A DNA stretch of 64,000 nt from Pezicula radicicola (GCA_003008705.1 PDUO01000024.1:64831-128830), one strand, 5' to 3'; shown: positions 24,801 to 36,437, counted from the first letter of the stretch. The notes: a model not told the origin generated them from the letters alone. Translations and numbers: made by a program.

Positions 24801-24943
24801 AGAATTACATCGATCCACGTCTCACCGTTGTCTTCGCCAAGAAGTTCAACGTTCCCATTGAGAAGTTCTTCTCCAAGACTCTACGGGAGAAGTTCCACTG
24901 GGCTATTGAGTCGATCGAAGATGAAGATGATTGGGAATTCTGA
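21864..24943 (+). CDS. TOP1: DNA topoisomerase 1 (type IB)
   Basis: The exons are 21864-21921, 22081-22313, 22382-24010, 24063-24755 and 24803-24943, totalling 2754 bp (917 residues). The enzyme relaxes supercoils by a transient 3'-phosphotyrosine bond in the nucleus. The first 300 or so residues are charged and disordered, with repeated SD/SDDDEPL and Lys runs, as in other eukaryotic Top1 tails. The core starts near [20 protein letters not shown] and includes [20 protein letters not shown] with catalytic-pocket residues. A Lys/Glu coiled-coil linker follows. The short last exon contains the active-site tyrosine in SKINYIDPR and ends in EDDWEF. The start at 21864 gives [15 protein letters not shown] 159-bp first intron is longer than the others and could hold regulatory sequence. 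Confidence 0.96.
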
Positions 24944-25514
24944 ACGCACCCTTGTATACATTACGCGAACACTCAAGACCTACGGTGGTCCTTTCATTCA
25001 TTTTGTATTCTCATAGCGCTGCATTTACATGGTGGGGGAACTAGGGAGGCCATTTAAACAATACGCGTCGGTTGGCTATCGCTGGGTGGGTTGGCTATAC
25101 GGAGCATCAGATTGGCTACATGAAGCATCAGATTGGCTACATGAAGCATCAGATTGGCGGGATGAGATCTCTTAGAACCAGGACTCTTGGTTGCTGCCGC
25201 GCTTCTCCATCTGATATTCTTCTGGTGGCCTTTTGCCTAAGCTTCAGCCTGTTTTTGTCTTTATAATTATGCAAAGACAGGTTGGACGCAACGCCATATG
25301 CCATGGACCTGATTAAGACAGGAATCATATCAAATAGAACGAAATTGAAATAGATTTTAAATTTTGTCTGTTCTTGCACTAGTTGATCTCAGCATTTACC
25401 GGGTTCTAACGCGCTTATTTGGCGCTTAATAAAGCCCCGAAGCTTATTACCCTTTTGGGACATCACTTAATTCTGATCAACATTTCATTCTTCTAACCTA
25501 TTCAAATGTGAGCA
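24944..25514. other. intergenic region TOP1 to COQ6
   Basis: This holds the TOP1 3' flank with a short tandem repeat (see separate entry), then AT-rich sequence and the COQ6 promoter. No additional gene was seen. Confidence 0.45.
25091..25158. repeat. tandem repeat, 21-bp unit, about three copies
   Basis: Units of TTGGCTACATGAAGCATCAG plus one A repeat at 25112-25132 and 25133-25153. A slightly diverged copy lies at 25091-25111 (TTGGCTATACGGAGCATCAG plus A) and a truncated TTGGCGGGATGAG follows. It lies in the 3' flank of TOP1. Confidence 0.85.
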
Positions 25515-27011
25515 ATGAAGCCCCTATCACCTCTCTCAACCGCTTTGCGAACACGCCAAATTAATGGATACATCTGCACAAACTGCACACGGCAGCTCCG
25601 TCGTCAACGCCGGAATCACACCACTAGCTCATTCACATCTGAGTTCAAAAGCAAGCCCGAAATATACGATGTTGTCTGCGTAGGAGGCGGTCCCGCAGGA
25701 TTAAGTCTCCTCGCTGCACTCCGCTCTTCACCCGCAACCTCAACCCTAAAAATCGCACTTGTCGAATCGCAGGACCTCTCCAAGACAAGATCATGGAGTC
25801 TACCAGCTGGACAATTTTCGAATCGATGTAGCTCGCTTACGCCAGCCTCTGTGCGATTTCTGGAAGGTATTGGGGCTTGGGCGAAGGTTAGAAATGAGAG
25901 GGTTTTGGGGTATGAAGAGATGGTTGTTTGGGACGGGGTTAGTGGGGCGGGCGTGGCGTTTGATTGGAATGGTGTTCAGGAGCAGCATGTAGGGAAGGGG
26001 AGGACGGTTGCGTATATGAATGAGAATCTTAATTTGACGAGGGGCTTACTAGAAAGGATTGAGGAGTTGGGTGGCGTGAATTTCTTTGATGGGCAGAAAG
26101 TTGAAGGTATTGAGCTGGGGGTGGAAGAAGAAGAGGTTGACATGAGCGGATGGCCTGTTGTTGAGTTACCTGGTGGGAGAAGGCTAGCTGCTAGGTTGTT
26201 GGTTGGTGCTGATGGGGCAAATAGTCCTGTGAGGACTTTTGCGGGAATTGAGAGTCGAGGCTGGGATTATGAATGCCATGGGGTTGTTGCTACGTTGGCA
26301 CTTGAGGAAGGAAGTAAGACTGCGTACCAGCGTTTCTTACCTACGGGTCCCGTTGCTATGTTGCCTATGCCTGGAGATTTTGCTACACTTGTTTGGAGCA
26401 CTACACCTGCTCTTGCAGCTAAGTTGAAGAGTTTGGCGCCGAAGGACTTTGTCGCTTTGGTTAATGCTGCGTTTAGACTCAGTGCTACGGATTTGGAGTA
26501 TCTACATACGCTGGATCAGGGACAGGTCGATGAGGCGGTTTGGAGGGAGCAGCATACACCTTTTGACATGGAACGGGTGCCTAAGAAGGTTATTGGCGTA
26601 CAGGAAGGCAGTGTTGCTTCATTCCCCCTCAAATTAAGACATGCGGATACATATATCGGCGAAAGAGTAGCTCTCATCGGCGACGCAGCACACACCATTC
26701 ATCCTCTAGCAGGTCAAGGCCTTAACCAAGGACAAGGCGATGTGGAGGCTCTAGCCAAGACTATCGAATACAGTGTCACTCATGGCATGGATATCGGAGT
26801 TCGTATGAGTTTGGAGCCCTATCAGGCCGAGAGATATGTAAAGAATCATGTGCTTTTGGGCGTTTGTGATAAGTTACATAAGTTGTATGCGGTGGAGAGT
26901 GGACCTCTTGTTGGGTTGAGGAGTTTAGGTCTTAGGGCTGTGGATGCCATGGCCCCAGTCAAGCAATTTTTTATGAGGCAGGCTGCTGGGGATGGGGTTA
27001 GGGGTTTGTAG
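25515..27011 (+). CDS. COQ6: ubiquinone biosynthesis flavin monooxygenase COQ6, mitochondrial
   Basis: A single exon of 498 residues. Coq6 hydroxylates the benzoquinone ring precursor on the matrix side of the inner membrane, within the CoQ synthome. The N-terminus is basic and Arg/Thr-rich (about residues 1-45), as in a mitochondrial presequence. The FAD dinucleotide fold is VVCVGGGPAGLSLLAAL at about residue 55. The second FAD motif GDAAHTIHPLAGQGLNQG lies at about residue 390, and an RLLVGADGANSPVR motif near residue 235 is typical of UbiH/COQ6 hydroxylases. The length agrees with the family (about 480 residues). It is unusual in this window in lacking introns. Confidence 0.93.
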   Translation: MKPLSPLSTALRTRQINGYICTNCTRQLRRQRRNHTTSSFTSEFKSKPEIYDVVCVGGGPAGLSLLAALRSSPATSTLKIALVESQDLSKTRSWSLPAGQFSNRCSSLTPASVRFLEGIGAWAKVRNERVLGYEEMVVWDGVSGAGVAFDWNGVQEQHVGKGRTVAYMNENLNLTRGLLERIEELGGVNFFDGQKVEGIELGVEEEEVDMSGWPVVELPGGRRLAARLLVGADGANSPVRTFAGIESRGWDYECHGVVATLALEEGSKTAYQRFLPTGPVAMLPMPGDFATLVWSTTPALAAKLKSLAPKDFVALVNAAFRLSATDLEYLHTLDQGQVDEAVWREQHTPFDMERVPKKVIGVQEGSVASFPLKLRHADTYIGERVALIGDAAHTIHPLAGQGLNQGQGDVEALAKTIEYSVTHGMDIGVRMSLEPYQAERYVKNHVLLGVCDKLHKLYAVESGPLVGLRSLGLRAVDAMAPVKQFFMRQAAGDGVRGL

Positions 27012-27426
27012 GATTATGAAGGCGTCTGAGGCATATATATGCTAAGTCTTGTACAATGCGTAAATTTAGGAGTAGTGTACATTAACAAAATGAAGTGAGT
27101 TACCTAGAGTCACGACATTCTGGGAAAATTGTACTCCATTCTTAACCTACTGAGTGCAAGTCGGGAACTATATCGCTTGGAACCCTGAAATTTACACCAG
27201 GCTTCTAAGAATTGTTTATAAAAGAGCATATCAAACGCCAGTTGAAAATGCAACTATGGCTACACCGTCTCTCCTTCACTGTACACCGGCGCTCCGTGCC
27301 CGAGTATATGCCCATACCATAAAGAAGTCAACCCAAACGCCATGCAACTCCAACAATTGCTCGCTCGCTTCTGTATGAGCCGTCGTCCTCAAGCACCCTA
27401 TATTTTTCACCTCATTGTTCCCTCTC
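27012..27426. other. intergenic region between converging COQ6 and the E2 gene
   Basis: AT-rich 3' flanks with one AAGTGAGTTACCTAG motif at about 27093. No gene was seen. Confidence 0.45.
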
Positions 27427-28107
27427 TCAGACAGTATTATCATGATAGTAAAAGTCGATATCCCTCGGTCTCTTCTTGTTATGCTTCACAAACCCCTCGT
27501 CACCTTCCGGGCGCTCGTTTTTCGTGTTCCCTGTTAACATACTTTGAAGAGACATGGCTATGCTCTCCACGTTTTGGACTGGTGACCAGCCTTGTTGACC
27601 TAGGAGATCAAGGCAAATTATGCCGTTGGAGTAGACGTGGGGGTGCATAGGGATGGGACGGTCTGGTAGCTTGGTAAAAGTTACTTCTGGGGGTTCTACA
27701 TTAAGGAATTGTTAGTTAATGGTGCCATGAAGGAGGGGGTGGCTTTGGGGGNNNNNNNNNNNNNNNNNNNNNNNNNTAAAGATGAACCGCAGAACACGAG
27801 CGAGGTTTCACTTTCCGAGTCCATGACCACCTTTCGTTCAAAGTGAGAAACATACCTATTGGATATGAAGGGCTGAATTTGAATTTTAGTCGGTAGGTCT
27901 GCCCCATGTACAATGGGTTCGCATCGAGGACTTTGATGTCTAGGAACCATTCGTCGAAACCTTCTGCGCTGACCAGCGTGATTCCATCAGGTAAGCTGCC
28001 ATGGATCTGCGAGAAAGGTCAGCTAATAAACCGAGAGAATTTATGGTGTGCCGATTAGAATTTACCTTGGTTAACTCTTTTGCCAGTCGTTTTGATGCGA
28101 AAGCCAT
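27427..28107 (-). CDS. ubiquitin-conjugating enzyme E2, UBE2W/Ubc16-like
   Basis: The exons on the minus strand are 28107-28066, 28006-27856 and 27695-27427, totalling 462 bp (153 residues). The second intron contains a 25-base run of N, so its true length is unknown. The UBC fold is clear: MAFASKRLAKELTK helix 1, a YRLKFKFSPSYPIEPPEV strand region, then HPHVYSNGIICLDLL with the catalytic Cys, and WSPVQNVESIAMSLQSML. The tail RPRDIDFYYHDNTV resembles UBE2W proteins, which ubiquitinate N-termini. In animals this class ends in a similar WWYHDDTC-like sequence. Assignment to the W class is by this tail and the HPHVYSNG block, and is less certain than the E2 fold itself. Confidence 0.85.
27752..27776. 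other. assembly gap (25 N) inside an intron of the E2 gene
   Basis: A run of 25 N directly follows GGCTTTGGGGG, so the unresolved part probably begins in a G homopolymer. It lies in the second intron of the UBE2W-like gene and does not touch coding sequence. Confidence 0.95.
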
Positions 28108-29422
28108 TGTGTTGAATCTGCGGCTGTGACGAGGCTGCCTACCAGGGTTTCCTCGACCTAAGTTATCTTGCAGGATAGTTTTCTAGGCGTGGCAGTATAT
28201 TCTATCGCTGGTAGGCTTGTATGTATATTGCGCTGGAAATTACTGGGTGAAAGGTGAAAGCCGAACTAAGGTCAGGTCGAGTTCTAGAGATTGACGTTTA
28301 TGGCGGAGCAGCCCTGATGTTGAGGACGGACTTGGTTATCGATTAAATACTTGGCTAAAGGCGGCGAGGCACGGCTTGATTCACATACGGAAAGGTACAG
28401 ACAGGAAAATGAATCTTCTGGTTTAAGGTAACGAAATAGCAAATACCGCGCTTAATGTTTCTGTAAGAGATTAATTTGAACAGTTATCTTCTATTGAGGC
28501 ATAAGATATAGACTTGGGCAATTCACTTTGATTTGAGTAAATCAACTACTTAAGTAACTCAATTGGGTTACATACCTCATCCCTCATATGTTGATATAAC
28601 CGTAACTAAAATGATCTCTTACGAAGAAGTTCGGACGATGGATTGTAAATAGACGCTAGTCACCTGTCACTCATATTATGTTTTCTTGAATCGAAGCCAA
28701 CCACAAAGTTTCCTCATGTGTACCTTTCCTACCAACGTACTCGTACCAAGATACAGTTCCGTGCTGCTATAGCTGTCGCAACAAGGCTGTCGCATGATAG
28801 ATCATAGAGCATTGAGGGGAAGATATTTCGAAACTTGCGACGAACAAGCGGCACTTCAATGATGCCCCCCAAACAAACCCGGCCAAAGGATGAAGAAGTA
28901 CAAGTCCTTTCTGCAAAAGACGGGTTAAAACAATGTTTCCCTCGTTCTGACAATAATCTGCAACGTCGTCATTCTTCAGACAAAGCAACGCTGATGATCT
29001 GCACTAACAAAGTCCCCTGGAGTGGCTGAGTGCCCCTCAGCTCTCTGCCCTGCCACGACGAGCAAGGCAGACCATGAACTCCTATTCTCAGCCCTTTGCG
29101 CTGTTGTCAGACTCGTTGTCGTGCACACAATAAAATCAAAAAATCCATATCTTCGCTCGCTCTCCTAATCCCTCCCAAGCCTTTTCATCCCAAGTTTCCA
29201 TTCCCCACCGCCAATTCTCTGGGCACCTTTTGTGTTTGTTATTCACGGCACGAGTAGGCTATTCCCCTCTTGACCCCACTACGATCCTTTCACAGGCTTC
29301 AACTCTTCTGAGCCTCGACAGCAGCCGCACGCGCAACATCTTCATTCAACGTGTAGAGACGCGACAAGGAGCAAAAGACAATTCGTGTATTTGAGTTTGC
29401 AGACTCAACATTGGCAAGCACG
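28108..29422. other. long intergenic region between the E2 and CaM kinase genes
   Basis: This is the divergent interval of two genes and holds the MITE-like copy at 28446-28638. The last part (about 29030-29420) is rich in C and T and likely forms the kinase 5' leader. No other gene was seen. Confidence 0.45.
28444..28640. mobile_element. MITE-like element, copy B (degenerate)
   Basis: It spans about 28446-28638 (193 bp). The left end TA CCGCGCTTAATGTTTCTGTA and a GAGATTAATTTGAACAG box match the family. On the right, AAAATGATCTCTTACGAAG and a degraded AAGTTCGGACG replace the usual AATTCGTACGG, so the right boundary is uncertain and the TA flank is lost there. The interior carries ACTTAAGTAACTCAATTGGG. 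It lies about 800 bp upstream of the CaM kinase start. Confidence 0.6.
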
Positions 29423-31047
29423 ATGAGTTGTGAGTGACTTCTCCTGCTCTTTCGCCCCGCCCCTGTGTCAATATCCTCCCAATTTACCCACTACTCTCTC
29501 TCCCTCTCTCTCTTTTGACATAGCTCAATATTTCCTAAAGAACGCTGAATATCATTCTCTTTTATCCCTGACGTCCTCTTCCAACCCTCATACTAACCTC
29601 TCCAGTCTCCGGTATGCTCAACAAGCTTCACGGCCAGCCAGAAAGTTACGATAAGAAGTGAGACTCCCAGCCTTGTGCAGCAAGAACACTACTGACCATT
29701 CAGCAGATCAAAGTATCGATTTGGTCGAACGCTTGGAGCTGGTACTTATGGAATCGTTCGTGAGGCCGAGGGGCCAACAGGAAAGGTTGCGGTTAAGATC
29801 ATCCTGAAGAAGAACGTCAAGGGAAATGAGCAGATGGTATACGATGAGCTTGAAATGCTGCAGCGGATGAAACACCCACATATTGTCCGATTCGTGGATT
29901 GGTTTGAGTCGAGGGTATGATATGGTATTCTTATCAAGGGACATAATGACTGACCTTTGGCACAGGACAAGTACTACATCGTTACTCAACTAGCGACAGG
30001 AGGAGAATTGTTCGACCGTATCTGCGAGCAAGGAAAGTTTACTGAGAAAGATGCTTCACAGACAATTCGACAAGTTCTCGAAGCTGTCGACTACCTACAT
30101 GACAATAACGTCGTTCATAGAGGTCGGTTTGCGCAACCCCCAATTTTAAACTATAAACTAACAAAAACCTTAGATCTCAAACCTGAAAATCTACTCTATC
30201 TCACAGGAGACTCACAGTCCGACCTAGTCCTTGCTGATTTCGGTATTGCTAAGATGCTCGACTCAAAAGACGAAGTACTTACCACAATGGCTGGATCCTT
30301 CGGGTACGCCGCTCCAGAGGTCATGCTCAAGAAGGGCCACGGAAAGCCTGTAGATATGTGGTCCCTGGGTGTTATCACATATACACTTCTCTGCGGTTAC
30401 TCTCCTTTCAGAAGCGAGAACCTTCAAGACCTTATCGATGAATGTAGCAATGCCAGAGTCATTTTCCATGAGAGATACTGGAAGGACGTCAGTGACGACG
30501 CGAAGGACTTTATTGGACATCTACTCCAACCCGTTCCAGAAGATAGATCATCTAGCAAGGTATGGAATCTTGATTGTGAGACCGTTTGGTAGGTTCAGAG
30601 GTACTAACTAAGTAACAGGAGGCTCTACGTCACCCATGGCTCAGTGGTGATACTGCCACCGACCACAACTTGCTGCCCGAGATCAAAACCTACATGGCCA
30701 AGGCCCGCCTTCGTCGTGGTATCGAAATTGTAAAGCTCGCCAACCGCATTGAGTCGTTGAAAATGCAAGAAGACGAGCCTGAAGACGGCGATGTGCCTGA
30801 AGACGCAAAAGCCGCTGCCACGGCAGCCCCAGCACTCTCCTCTCCAGATGCGGGTGCCGAGTCATCAAGCGGAGGGGCAACAAGGGAGAAGCGAAGTCTT
30901 AGCAAACTTGCGAAGGGAGCTATCTTTAGAGAGGTAGTGCTTGCGAAGGTTAGGGAGGCCAAGGAGGCAGAGACGAAGTTGAAGGTTGAGAAGGAAGCCC
31001 AGGAGAAAGAGGCGAAGAGGAAATCTTGGGCCCCTGAACAGAATTAA
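29423..31047 (+). CDS. cmk1: calcium/calmodulin-dependent protein kinase (CaMK1-type)
   Basis: Six exons: 29423-29429, 29606-29657, 29707-29914, 29966-30122, 30174-30559 and 30619-31047. They total 1239 bp (412 residues). The first coding exon is 7 bp and gives MS plus one base; it joins across a 176-bp intron to [18 protein letters not shown]. The kinase domain (about residues 20-285) shows [31 protein letters not shown], and [10 protein letters not shown]. An autoinhibitory/calmodulin-binding region ([19 protein letters not shown]) follows near residue 305, as in fungal CaM kinases (Cmk1/Cmk2, CmkA). The tail is Ala/Glu/Lys rich and likely a coiled coil. It probably responds to calcium stress signals. 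The upstream ATG was preferred because the join reads through in frame and supplies a matching N-terminus; the internal ATG at 29614 is the alternative start. Confidence 0.93.
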
Positions 31048-32456
31048 AATGGATGAATGGTTTCGGAAGGGTTGATACTGTGTGGGAGATTTGCTCTTGT
31101 CGTTTGCATGATGAGTCCGAATGGAATTGAAACGGACTGGGTTGATACCCGATAATTGGATTATGGATACCTGCTTGTGGTCCTCTTTTTCTTGTCTTTT
31201 GTGCTGGATGGAATGGGGACTTGGTTACCCGAGTGAATGAATAGAACGAAAGCAAGGCACTTAATTTTCTTTTTCTCTTCGCTGTCAATATGTTGATCAA
31301 TCTTTAGTTGTGAGTTAACTAAGTGATTGCCTGTTATCTCGAGGCATGAAGTAATAGCACTTAGAGTTGAAATTTAGTAGTGTCTTTCCGGAGGGAATTG
31401 TGACTAAGCTCTTATTCAATATTGATTGATGTTTGCTGTAGGGAGGAAGGGGTGGGTATAGTTGATGTATGCGGTAGATACATAGCTTTGATACACCTCG
31501 CCTATGTAAAAGCGGATGTAATGGCGGCTATTGATAGAATGGTTTGTTTACCGCCCCTGCTGCTAAGTTATTGTCCTACACAAGTGGGGTTTAAGTAACT
31601 AAGTTGGTATAAGTAACAAGGAAAGTATAGGCATTTTGAAAAAGACGTACTATCTAGAGAAACCAGGATGTTTCTAGAGTATTCTATATACCTAAATAGA
31701 CAACTCTATCTAAGTGATTAGGGTAAGGATTATGTAAATGTATAGTAGTGTACTTTACTATAGATTTAGGTACTTTACTAAGTTAAGAAACTAACATACT
31801 TAGCCGGAACAGCAGACTTAACGTAATTTGAATATCTTAATCTATTATTATATAACCAAGCACTAGTTCTCTAAAAGCAACTTTTTCTACTGTATCTAGC
31901 CTTTTTATTTTAAGGCAGTGTAGGTTTAGTGAAGTAAAGAATAGTAGGAGCGACTTGGTGTACTCTTACAAAGGGTCTTTGTGAGTCTGGGGCTAACCTT
32001 GAACGTGGAAATTAGTTCAGTATCAATGGTCTAGATAGAAGGCGAGCACTTGAAGTTATGGTCAATGACCAAGTCGGGTAAGCTGGGTGTGGATAGGATT
32101 TCGAAAATACAATACTGAACAAAGCAACCCAACAACGAAGAATGCTGACTTGAACAGCTAGGTTTCTATGCATAAGTACTTTGATTCTTCGTCCACTAGC
32201 TGACGCTACGCTTTCTCTTGTCTTCGTACTTTCAATCTGTCCAATCCCAATTTCCGGTATCGAACAAGCTCCAACGCCTACCAACGCAACGCAGTAAATG
32301 CACGACACTGCAATCAAGCAAAACCAAGCCAGCGTATTGTAATACGCATGCCGGAATAGGAAAACAAGAAATAGAAAATACACATCACCAATGAGAACTC
32401 CTGATAATGATACAACTCCTTTCTAATCGCACCCATTGTACGCTAGCAGTATGTAA
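31048..32456. other. AT-rich intergenic region between converging CaM kinase and LSD1 genes
   Basis: AT-rich sequence with TTTAAGTAACTAAG-type motifs near 31590-31620. A 123-codon open frame on the minus strand (32012-32383) starts with a hydrophobic segment but has no recognisable family; I do not call it a gene. Confidence 0.45.
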
Positions 32457-35400
32457 TTATTCGAAATCGACATCATCGTCATCAGGTTCCTTGTAGCCAC
32501 TGACTCTCTTTGCTCGCCGGTCGCGTCTCTCGTCCGCGAAAGGATCTTCATCGGGACCCATCACAAGGGGATTCTCCTCCATGTACTTTTTGCGGAACCC
32601 CTCGTAGTCAACGACCCATTGTTGATCTTTAATCTTCCAATCCTCTAGTGCCACTTGATATGTTTTCCTCTCTGCTTCAGCGCGATCTTCCCATGGTTTC
32701 TTATCGGCAGCAGAAACCTTCTTCCACATAGCAGTAACCATAGTCTTAACTTCATTTTTAACCGCTTTGCCTTTATTTGGTCGCCGACCTTCATTACACT
32801 TCTGCTTGGCTTCGTCCCATTTGTCTTTGCAGTATAAACGATAAGGATTCGGGGCATTGTTTGCAGGCTTCAGTGGTCGCTCGCCAACATTCTCGAGTGT
32901 CTTGATCCAGACCTCATTGTCATATGCTTCACGCCGCGTTAGCTTTAGGTCTTGAGGGCTTTGTGCTGAGTCTGCTGATTTGCGCTTGGCGCTCGAGTCT
33001 TTGGGCACGATAAGTGGCTGGGGAATTGAGATTGGGCCAATCATGGCTTCTAAGACTTCTGATGCAGCTCGAAGTCCGGAGATGTATGCGCCGTGGACAG
33101 TGGCTGGGTGCGTTCCACATGTGTGCTCCCCACCGAAGAAAAGATTGCCAATAGGTTTGGCCATGATTTCATAATCATCTGGTCGGAGATTTGGACCCGT
33201 GTATGAATAGCTACCCCTGGAAAACGGATCTTTGCCCCATTTGGTAGCTACTGCTTCTACTGGATTTGGAACTGCTTGCCCAAAAACACTTCTAAGTACG
33301 CTCGTCGCTTCTTCGACGAGTTGATCGTTTGAAGCATCTTCGGCCCAAAAAGCTGCATCGCCAGCCATTAGCACTAGCAAAGATGGTAGACCAGAGGTGC
33401 TTGTGCAGTTGAACCATTGGAAAAATCGACCTCTGTTGGTGAAATAATCTGCTTGCTTTAAACTATGACGATCGGTAGGTGCATTGCGGAGTGTACCGAA
33501 TATGTCTCGCTTTGTGTCCCAAAATGGTTCCTTGTACACAAGTACAATCTTGTTCAGTACACCAAACCCGAGACGGGATATAGGGCCAAGTTTCCAGTCC
33601 GGCAGCTCTGGCTCGAATTGTATATCATTTGTCTTCAAAACACCCAAAGGAATAGTGGAGACAATGTAGTCAGCCTCTACGGTCTGGCCATCTTCGCAGA
33701 TTATTTTAGACGGGTTTCCAGTTGCTTCCGGATGGTATACTATGCTCTTGACAATAGCCTTCTTTCGCACTGTCAGCGGCTGGGGGCAATTTAGTAACCC
33801 TCTTGGCACCTGCTGGTAGCCGCCAATCACCATGGTGTGCTTTCCCTCCCATTCGTTACCAGCATCCAAGTCCCAGCCACCAAGACTCAGCCTATTGATA
33901 GTAGTTGCATTGCTGTACTCCAGATTTGCAACGTGCCAATTTATGAGCCGCAGATCTAGTGGAGCAAAGTCGATAATTCTCTCAAACTGATGCAGAGCCT
34001 CATCAAACACAGATCCAAAGGTGGCGTACTTCGAGGTGACTGCTGTGTCGAGGTCTAGGTCGTACTCAATGCCAACACCAGGCCGCAAGGTCCAGCCTAT
34101 TTCTTTCGCTTTATATGCAGCTGTATGAACAGCAGGAACTCCAGGTTCGATGTGTGCTCTGCCTGTAAGCCTGTCGGAAGATACGGGGATCATTTGTACT
34201 TGACTGGTTTTTGAAGACTGGCCATTTCTCTTGGTGCTAGACAGTATCTCACCAGCATCCTCAAGGTCTGCAATCGTCTTGGATCCTTCTCGATGGGAAT
34301 CCCGACCCGCATCCACTGCGTCCTTATCGCCATCAACTTGCGGCGGTGGGGGGACTTTGAATTTGTACTCGCTTACTCGCTCGAGGATATAGTTGAAGAG
34401 CTTTTCTGCACACTGATCTCGACTGTACTCTACAGCTTTTCCACTGGTGTCATAGAGCTCCGTTTCTGATCTTAAAGCATGGTATGGTAAGGCAAGCTGC
34501 CCCCTGACAATGATATTCAGAGGATTGCCACGATCAAACCCTGTTATAATCATGCCACCCATCTCTGCCGTGCATCGACTTCCGTAGCTAAGCGATGACG
34601 GAGTCTCCGGTTTGGATCTGAACGGACGAGAATAGACTCGTCCACCGATTCTGTCTCGACCTTCCAGGACCACTACACTTGGTGGATCTTCACCCATCTC
34701 ACGAAAACGATCCTCGAATTGAGAAATCAAGCCTTCAAGTTGTCTCGCACATCCCAAGCCAGCCATGCCAGCACCAATTACTGCAATAGTTTTCCTCTTT
34801 CGCTTGGCAGTCTTTTGTCGTTTTGTTGTCCTCGTAGGCTCAACATGCTCCAAACAACCATAATTGATGTAACCTCGCCGAGACAGCCATTCATGGCAAA
34901 CACTGGCAACGTCAAACCATCGCGCATCTTTAGCACATCCGACGGCTTCATCTCGCATCACTCTTATCATAGGGTTTCGCGTCCATAATCTCAAAATTCC
35001 GTTCCTGATATTGAGATATGTCGTGACCTGTTGAGGACTGAGATGTGTACGTAAGATCGCATGTTCTTCCGGATGTAAGCTATATGGGCTCAGGCGTGAC
35101 GACTCCGCAGCAGCTATACACTGTCTAGCATACTCAGATGGATGAATATCTGCAGGTATCGAAATCCTCGGTCGTACGTTATATTTCGGTCGCTGTTTCG
35201 ATTCGGGTGAACTCTTCGATGTACCTCTCAAGTCTGCAGCCGGCGGCGACGTAGACTTACTCGAGATTGAAGCTAGAGAAGAGGACTCGGAATTCTCCGT
35301 CATCGTGGTCGAGGCCAGAGAGTCGCGGGCACTTTCGGGCTTGAGATGCAGGTGGCCATGCGAAAGAGGTCTTACAGGCTCTGACCTGAATAAGTGGTTA

Positions 35401-35893
35401 ATACAGCTAAAATTAACCATGCCAGTTTTTACGCTGCAGTTACGTGACCACAAACTTAGATAGAAAACTATACATACTGTACAATAATACTGCCATATGT
35501 TTCTTGGTCGAAAGAGTTAGGATGAACTTCGATATCAGAATCGAAATCGGGTGAAAAGTCCTTGTCAGGTGGATCAATAACAATTACATGCGAGGGTTTC
35601 TCAACTGTTCTCATCGCTTCCTCAAATCCAGAGTTTGACATAGCGCCTGGTGTAGATGACTCTCTGCCAAGATTGGAAGTATCGAACATGGATAGATGCG
35701 AGTCCAGTTCTTGCAATCCCATCAAAGTATCGTGACTGATACTGTCTTGATGAGGCATCTGCGTGTCCATTGAAGTCGCCATATCTGAAAACTTAAATCT
35801 TTTGTTTGGTCTTGATATCTTCGACATATATGAACTGCCTGTGTCGGCAATGGAGGGGTCACCGGATGTACTCGAGAACATTCCCATCAACAC
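32457..35893 (-). CDS. lsd1: LSD1-type histone lysine demethylase with SWIRM, amine oxidase and HMG box
   Basis: Two exons, 35893-35478 and 35385-32457, are joined across a 92-bp intron and give 1114 residues if the first ATG is used; internal methionines downstream make the start uncertain. A SWIRM domain runs around LRTHLSPQQVTTYLNIRNGIL (about residues 260-345). An FAD fold follows (VIGAGMAGLGCARQLEG; VVVLEGRDRIGGRV). The amine-oxidase Lys site LGFGVLNKIVLVY and the C-terminal FFGGEHTCGTHPATVHGA FAD segment are present. An HMG box lies near the end (NAPNPYRLYCKDKWDEAKQK ... ADKKPWEDRAEAERKTYQ). The enzyme oxidatively removes methyl groups from histone H3 in the nucleus. A roughly 60-residue, low-complexity stretch occupies the position where animal LSD1 has its CoREST-binding tower. 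The fusion with an HMG box is characteristic of fungal LSD enzymes. Confidence 0.92.
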
Positions 35894-36437
35894 TCATATG
35901 TAGAGGAACAAAACTCCCAGGAACCATCGAGAGGCTTATTGAGTCGCTTTTGAGAAGACTGAAACGACAAATTAGCGACACTTCATTCTACATTGGAGAC
36001 ATATAGCAACAACACGTGGAGAGTGTCACACCTGGCACATTCAGCATTGCCTTTGTAACTCGGGACGCAAGGTTCACAAGAGTCTTCAACCAGTGTCGTT
36101 GTCGCTTATTATGGGTGTAACGTCTTTATATTAATCGTGAGATTCCGTATGCTCTTGGTGTCGTAAGATATGGATATATGGTCGTCAATTGAGATGCGGC
36201 GTTGTTGAGACTTCGGGTGGACCAAGCGAATTCCAGTACACATCACGTGTATGATGAGAGAGGACTAGATGCAATGGACCACGCCATTAGAATCAGGGAC
36301 GATACGTATCTAGGTGGTACGATTGCAGAAACTTTCGTTTTACGTTGAGTAGTTCATTACATTTCTATTACTTGTGGAGCATTTTAAGTGCCCGTAGAAG
36401 CAGGTTACGGCTTCAAGTATTACAATCACTTCTACAA
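35894..36437. other. intergenic region upstream of the LSD1 gene
   Basis: This contains the LSD1 promoter and, at its right end, the 3' flank of VPS33. A run of palindromic AT-rich blocks is absent, and no other gene was seen. Confidence 0.4.

Noticed and set aside
25515..31047. Possible metabolic gene cluster including COQ6 and a kinase
   Set aside because: No backbone synthase, transporter or pathway transcription factor nearby; neighbours are unrelated housekeeping genes.
32012..32383. 123-codon minus-strand frame with hydrophobic N-terminus, possibly a small secreted or membrane protein
   Set aside because: It lies in AT-rich DNA between convergent genes, has no family resemblance, no intron context and no promoter-like leader.
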